Assembly (NCBI GenBank): GCA_016875015.1
Contig: VGSJ01000015.1
Location: 1-47,253 of the forward strand
Origin: Deltaproteobacteria bacterium
GTDB taxonomy: Bacteria; Desulfobacterota; Desulfobaccia; Desulfobaccales; 0-14-0-80-60-11
Reading direction: 5' to 3'
Length of the DNA stretch: 47,253 bases
The translations under genes and the position numbers were made by a program. Positions 43,588 through 47,253 of the stretch are shown in pieces (the stretch's first letter is position 1; each line of letters opens with the position of its first letter). The notes under the pieces are model-generated. The model saw only the letters and a program-made list of their open reading frames with translations. It was not told the origin of the DNA and ran no database searches.

Positions 43588-44655
43588 ATGACAACCGCGT
43601 TGGCGACCATTATAGTCCTGGGGGTCCTGGTCTTCGTTCACGAATTGGGCCATTTCCTCATGGCCAAATTCTTCGGGGTGCGGGTGGACGCGTTTTCCCT
43701 GGGCTTCCCGCCTAAGGTGCTCCACAAGAAGATCGGGGATACGGATTACCGTCTTTCGGTGATTCCGCTGGGGGGCTATGTCAAGCTTTTTGGGGAAAAT
43801 CCCAAGGATGAAGTGCCGCCCGAGTTGCAATCGGTGTCATTTTCCCATCACCCGCTCTGGCATCGGTTTTTAATTGTCTTGGCGGGGCCGGCCTTCAATC
43901 TGATTTTCGCAGCCCTGGCCCTGTTCCTGGTCTTTGCTTTTTCCGGCATTCCCTATCTCACCACCGAAATCGGCGGGGTGAAAGAGGGTTCCCCGGCGGC
44001 GCAGGCGGGTCTGTTAAAAGGCGACCAGATCCTGTCGGTGGGAGGCGAATCGGTTAGCCGCTGGGAAGACCTCTCGGTGAAAATCCGTCAGAGCGTGGAA
44101 CATCCCTTAACCCTGTCGGTGCGGCGGGGAGACCGGGACTTCCAGGTCCAGGTGACCCCCCAACGCATGGAGACCGCCGACATTTTCGGGGGAAAAGTCT
44201 CTGCCATGATCATCGGCGTCTCTTCCGGGGATCATCCGGCCGTGGAGCACGTCGGTCCCATCCGGGCCTTGGGTCAAGGCGTGTTTTACACCGGCCGCCT
44301 GACCTGGCTGACCGTGGAGAGCCTGTATAAACTGGTGGCCCGGGAAGTGCCGCTGAAGAGCCTCGGCGGCCCCATCCTCATCGCCCAGGTGGCGGGCAGA
44401 CAGGCGGAGATGGGGGTGTCCTACCTGGTGCAGTTTATGGCGGCGCTGAGCGTCAATCTCTTCCTGCTCAACCTCCTGCCCATCCCCGTTCTGGATGGCG
44501 GGCACCTGTTTTTCTTCACCCTGGAGGCGATCCGGGGCAAGCCGATGCCGCTTAAGCACCGGGAGATGGCCCAGGGATTGGGCCTGATGTTGCTCCTGGC
44601 TTTGATGATCCTGGTCTTTTACCAGGATATTTTGCGCCTGGTGCAGACCCAGTAA
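43588..44655 (+). CDS. rseP: RIP metalloprotease (site-2 protease)
   Basis: 355 residues. An intramembrane zinc protease that cuts anti-sigma factors or signal-peptide remnants in the inner membrane. HELGH (residues 18-22) is the zinc site, and NLLPIPVLDGGH holds the third ligand and the characteristic LDG. A single PDZ domain lies between (~120-195; GGVKEGSPAAQAGLLKGDQI). Four membrane helices are expected. Follows dxr by 70 nt. Confidence 0.96.
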   Translation: MTTALATIIVLGVLVFVHELGHFLMAKFFGVRVDAFSLGFPPKVLHKKIGDTDYRLSVIPLGGYVKLFGENPKDEVPPELQSVSFSHHPLWHRFLIVLAGPAFNLIFAALALFLVFAFSGIPYLTTEIGGVKEGSPAAQAGLLKGDQILSVGGESVSRWEDLSVKIRQSVEHPLTLSVRRGDRDFQVQVTPQRMETADIFGGKVSAMIIGVSSGDHPAVEHVGPIRALGQGVFYTGRLTWLTVESLYKLVAREVPLKSLGGPILIAQVAGRQAEMGVSYLVQFMAALSVNLFLLNLLPIPVLDGGHLFFFTLEAIRGKPMPLKHREMAQGLGLMLLLALMILVFYQDILRLVQTQ

Positions 44656-44832
44656 TGATACCGTTTTCGGTTTTCGGTTTTGAAAAGTTGTCAGTGGCCA
44701 GGGATCAGGGATTAGGGGAAAATATCAGGGTGGGCATTGCCCACCATCCTCATTATCCCTGCTTTTTATAGCCTTGGAGTGAGCCGCACAGGCTCAGGCG
44801 CGACGGTTCAAAGCATATTGCAGTCAAAGGGT

Positions 44833-45003
44833 GGCGCAGGCTAAACGGGAATGGCAGATATTTGCTACCCGCCGACGATGAAAAGCCCCCCTGCCCCCTT
44901 TTCCAAAAGGGGGTTAAAAGTCCCCCTTTAGCAAAGGGGGATTTAGGGGGATTTGAGTTTTTACGGTAAAGCCTGCGGTTACAGAAAATAGCCTTTGGAG
45001 CGC
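44833..45003. repeat. Long dispersed element, copy B (inverted relative to copy A)
   Basis: Reverse complement of 4795-4971 along ~170 bp. It ends 80 bp upstream of the tsaB ATG. The gap 44656-44832 holds GGGATCAGGGGATTAGGGG and no gene. Confidence 0.8.
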
Positions 45004-45084
45004 CAATCAGTTTTAAAGGTTAAAACCGATATCGGGCGGTCGGTGGCCGCCGAAATTTGTAGGGATGGTTTCACAGCCTACCGC

Positions 45085-45777
45085 ATGCGCCTCCATAGTT
45101 CGCCGCCAAAGCCCGTACTCATCTTAGCCCTGGATACCGCCACCGAGAATGGCAGTCTGGCCCTGGTGGCGGATGACCAGGTGCTGATGGAGTACTCCCT
45201 GGAAAGCCCGAACGCCTACCTGACCTGCCTGATGCCCGGGGTGGCCGCGATCCTGAAAGCTGCCGGACGGGACGTGGCGGATCTGGCCGCGGTGGCCGTG
45301 AGCGCCGGCCCCGGCAACTTTACCGGGCTGCGGATCGGGCTGGCCACCGCCAAGACCCTGGCGTGGTCCCTTAAGCGCCCGTTGGTGCCGGTGCCCACCC
45401 TGGAGGCGCTGGCGGCCCAGTTCCCTTTTCACCCTCACCCCGTCGGGGTGGTCATGGACGCCAAGCGCGGGGAAGTCTTCTGGGGGTTGTTCCGGTGCCC
45501 GGAAGATTGGCCCGAGGTGCTGGAGGGGCCGCTGCGTCTGCCGGTGAGGGAACTCCCGGCCCGGCTGCCTCGGCCGCTCCTGCTCACCGGTCCCGGTCTC
45601 GACGCCCATCGGGAGGTGCTGACCAGGCTGCTGCCCCCCGAGATTACCTGGGCCCCGCCGGAAAGACGCTGGCCCCGGGCCTCGATCCTGGCCCGGCTGG
45701 CCCGCCGCCGCCTGGCCCTTGACCTGACCGCCAACCCCGCCCAACTGGTCCCCACCTACCTGCGCCCGGCGCTGTAA
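45085..45777 (+). CDS. tsaB: tRNA threonylcarbamoyladenosine biosynthesis protein TsaB
   Basis: 230 residues, an ASKHA-fold partner of TsaD in making t6A37 on tRNAs reading ANN codons. The N-terminal ILALDTATENGSLALVAD and the later GPGNFTGLRIGLATAKTLAW are the strong family signatures. Residues of the metal site are replaced as is normal for TsaB. The ATG at 45085 gives nine residues before the first strand; the frame is open to a TTG at 44995 inside a repeat, which is not likely coding. Confidence 0.93.
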   Translation: MRLHSSPPKPVLILALDTATENGSLALVADDQVLMEYSLESPNAYLTCLMPGVAAILKAAGRDVADLAAVAVSAGPGNFTGLRIGLATAKTLAWSLKRPLVPVPTLEALAAQFPFHPHPVGVVMDAKRGEVFWGLFRCPEDWPEVLEGPLRLPVRELPARLPRPLLLTGPGLDAHREVLTRLLPPEITWAPPERRWPRASILARLARRRLALDLTANPAQLVPTYLRPAL

Positions 45778-45879
45778 AACGATTTGGCAAATATCATTAC
45801 CGGCGTCATATCACTCGATGAACTGTCCAAGTGGTGGCGGAGATGTCGAGAGGCGCCCCAAGGTTCTGCTTACGGAGAC

Positions 45880-45914
45880 AAAAAACAGGCAGGGTAACAT
45901 TCACCCTGCCCGTT
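45880..45914 (-). terminator. Intrinsic terminator of the sorting-tagged protein gene
   Basis: On the minus strand ACGGGCAGGGT-GAATGTT-ACCCTGCCTGT is followed by a T run (TTTTTTGT). It lies 30 bp after the gene's stop. Confidence 0.88.
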
Positions 45915-45943
45915 TGCAGTTTGATCAGGAAAAGAAAATCTGA

Positions 45944-46513
45944 TTACGTGCGAAGCTTCAGCCGTAACCCCCCCATGGCTAACAGACCGGAGCCCAGCAG
46001 CCAGACCGCGCCGGGGATGGGGACGTTTGAGGTCGCCTGGTCCACCCCGTCAAACCACACGCTATAATAGCCAGGGGCCTTCACCCAATGTTGCTCGATA
46101 GGGATAGGGGTCTGGCCATCGTAACTAAAACCATCCGCCAGGGTGGATCCCTTTGCAAAATTAGAATAGGCGGCCACGGTAAATTGGTAGTTGCCCGCCG
46201 CCAGGGTGGGCAGAATAAAACCCGAGTCCCAGTATGTCTGGGTAAGGGGGTTGACGGAAGAGTTGTCATCATTTTCGGCGATCAAATTTCCGGTTGCGGT
46301 CCAGAGCGCGGTGATGGGATCAAAATTGGCCGCGTTTTGGAACGAGTCGGTCCACACCCTGACGTTGGTGGCGTCGTTCGCCAAACTGAAATTAAAGTAA
46401 ACCACGTCAGTATGGAAGTAAAGATTGCCGGTAAAATTAAAGGTGCCCGCCTGGGCTCCGGCCGCGGAACACAACAGCCCGATGGCCATTAAGAATACGA
46501 CAAGCTTCTTCAT
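45944..46513 (-). CDS. Secreted DVUA0089-like protein with PEP-CTERM-type sorting tag
   Basis: 189 residues. A signal peptide (MKKLVVFLMAIGLLCSAAGA) leads into a beta-rich domain with FNFTGNLYFHTDVVYFNFSL and YQFTVAAYSNF. The end VPIPGAVWLLGSGLLAMGGL followed by RLKLR is a PEP-CTERM-like sorting signal: short motif, membrane helix, basic tail. An exosortase would recognise it, but none is in the window. The ATG at 46513 has AGGAGGTG with 6 nt spacing; a GTG 3 codons earlier is part of that ribosome site. Two c-di-GMP riboswitches upstream suggest a role in the matrix or cell surface. Confidence 0.85.
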   Translation of the reverse strand: MKKLVVFLMAIGLLCSAAGAQAGTFNFTGNLYFHTDVVYFNFSLANDATNVRVWTDSFQNAANFDPITALWTATGNLIAENDDNSSVNPLTQTYWDSGFILPTLAAGNYQFTVAAYSNFAKGSTLADGFSYDGQTPIPIEQHWVKAPGYYSVWFDGVDQATSNVPIPGAVWLLGSGLLAMGGLRLKLRT

Positions 46514-46685
46514 AATTTCCACCTCCTGTAAACATTAAGTAGTTGAAAAACAGCTTACTTCCTAACCAACTCCCAGAAAGATTTTTCCTATGGTTCCCTG
46601 CCGTTTCCCAAAATTAACCTGATATCACCTCGTTACCATGGGGTCGGCTTTATGGACCAGGCTTGTGAAAATGTGACAAAAACAT

Positions 46686-46713
46686 AAAAACCGGGCTACT
46701 CGAGGCAACCCGG
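46686..46713 (-). terminator. Riboswitch expression-platform terminator, proximal copy
   Basis: CCGGGTT...AGCCCGG then TTTTT on the minus strand. Its left arm overlaps the 3' part of the aptamer (GCCGGGTTGCC), so terminator and aptamer exclude each other, as in an on-switch. Confidence 0.8.
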
Positions 46714-46778
46714 CTGTCTCATTTTCCCGAGACCCGTGGCTTTCCGTCCCCGCCTTGCAACGGGTTTGGCTTTGTCTC
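46700..46778 (-). ncRNA. c-di-GMP-I (GEMM) riboswitch aptamer, proximal copy
   Basis: Minus strand: GACAAAGCCAAACC, a P2 hairpin CCCGTT-GCAA-GGCGGG with a GNRA loop, GACGGAAAGCC, a second helix GGTCTC...GAGAC and the closing AGCCGGGTTGCC (tetraloop receptor side). These blocks are in the order of GEMM-I RNAs. The base third before AAACC is G (position 20 in the Vc2 numbering), typical for c-di-GMP rather than cGAMP forms. Confidence 0.85.
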
Positions 46779-46962
46779 TCTCTATAAACTTTGCAAAAAT
46801 TATTCCACAATCTGATAATGCCCGATCCTGGAAAATTTTAAGAGCGATATCCTTGTGTTACCCCTAAGAAGCCTGATTCCGGCTTTACCGTGGCACCCTG
46901 AATAGTGTAATTCTTCAAACATAATGTTTAATATCTTTGACGTATGCAGGTGAAGCGCCATG

Positions 46963-46994
46963 AAAAAGCCGGGTTACCGTTCCAGGCAACCCGG
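46963..46994 (-). terminator. Riboswitch expression-platform terminator, distal copy
   Basis: CCGGGTT...AACCCGG perfect 7 bp arms, extendable by CC/GG, then CTTTTTC on the minus strand. The left arm is part of the aptamer. Confidence 0.82.
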
Positions 46995-47056
46995 CTGTCT
47001 CATTCTTCCGAGACCCGTAGCTTTCCGTCCCCGCCTTGCGACGGGTTTGGCGTTCA
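46981..47056 (-). ncRNA. c-di-GMP-I (GEMM) riboswitch aptamer, distal copy
   Basis: Minus strand: GAACGCCAAACC, P2 hairpin CCCGTC-GCAA-GGCGGG, GACGGAAAGCT, GGTCTC...GAGAC and AGCCGGGTTGCC. It is nearly identical to the proximal copy in the core but differs in loops. G at the position-20 equivalent again. The ~180 nt between the copies (46779-46962) shows no gene. Confidence 0.86.
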
Positions 47057-47070
47057 CAGTCGATGGCGGA

Positions 47071-47099
47071 AACTTATTACAAAGCGACAACTAAGTCAA
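47071..47099 (-). promoter_or_regulatory. Promoter upstream of the tandem riboswitches
   Basis: On the minus strand TTGACT (47099-47094) and TAAGTT (47076-47071) are 17 bp apart, just upstream of the distal aptamer, in an AT-rich stretch. The rest of 47100-47253 shows no gene. Confidence 0.55.
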
Positions 47100-47253
47100 G
47101 AAAAAAAAAGATATTAATAAAAAAATATGCCTATTGACTTAGCTCATAAAGATTTCTGGGTTGTCAGTTGATGATATGTGACAGTTTCAGTTGATATACA
47201 AGCCTTGACCAGGCGATCAAAAAGCTCATTTTCCCAAAAGCGACGATTAAAAC

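Noticed and set aside
46686-47056. Two similar blocks that could be taken for CRISPR repeats
   Set aside because: Only two units, 90 bp each, separated by ~185 bp, with riboswitch structure; not a CRISPR array.

Overview
The window looks like chromosomal DNA of a GC-rich anaerobic bacterium of the Desulfobacterota (former Deltaproteobacteria). Indications are NrfHA multihaem nitrite reductase, a hybrid cluster protein, a bidirectional group 3b-type NiFe hydrogenase, class III PHA synthase, an ADP-forming acyl-CoA synthetase, a MucR-type zinc-finger regulator and a sorting-tagged exported protein under c-di-GMP riboswitches. The phylum is an inference from gene content; genus cannot be read here.

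Layout. 1-133: start of an IS1634-like transposase running off the edge. 560-4758: lepA, bracketed by inverted copies of a ~110 bp element, then a small AT-rich island (PD-(D/E)XK-like protein plus REP-associated transposase), then hemW. 5302-8884: nrfH-nrfA, a monohaem cytochrome c and an LEA-type lipoprotein. 8983-10080: a gene graveyard (collapsed branched-chain amino-acid ABC operon and a CBS-domain stub). 10274-13976 (minus): GAF protein, phaC-phaE, broken chagasin-like gene. 14025-16193 (minus): membrane class III cyclase. 16389-25630 (minus): hydrogenase locus (beta, cyclic-nucleotide-binding protein, gamma, small, large subunits), maturation protease, acyl-CoA synthetase, rhodanese-ferritin fusion and DUF3786 protein. 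26628-29215 (minus): amt-glnK-porin, with a near-consensus sigma-54 promoter. 29788-31416: hcp. 32014-34774: pheT and a MerR regulator. 35077-37368: MucR, a Crp/Fnr regulator and a PAS protein. 37565-42042: orphan lipoprotein, small protein, M20 peptidase, methylmalonyl-CoA epimerase, sugar isomerase-like protein, VapBC. 42357-45777: dxr, rseP, tsaB. 45944-47253: a sorting-tagged secreted protein behind two tandem c-di-GMP-I riboswitches.

How parts fit. NrfHA, Hcp, a Crp/Fnr regulator and Amt-GlnK form a scattered nitrogen-oxide and ammonium set. The hydrogenase locus can balance NAD(P)H and H2. The acyl-CoA synthetase, PHA synthase and methylmalonyl-CoA epimerase handle acyl-CoA and storage carbon. 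Between genes the window is rich in short palindromic repeats (REP-like families and MITE-like pairs), and a REP-type transposase is present that itself carries one of these palindromes in frame. No tRNA, rRNA or CRISPR array was seen.
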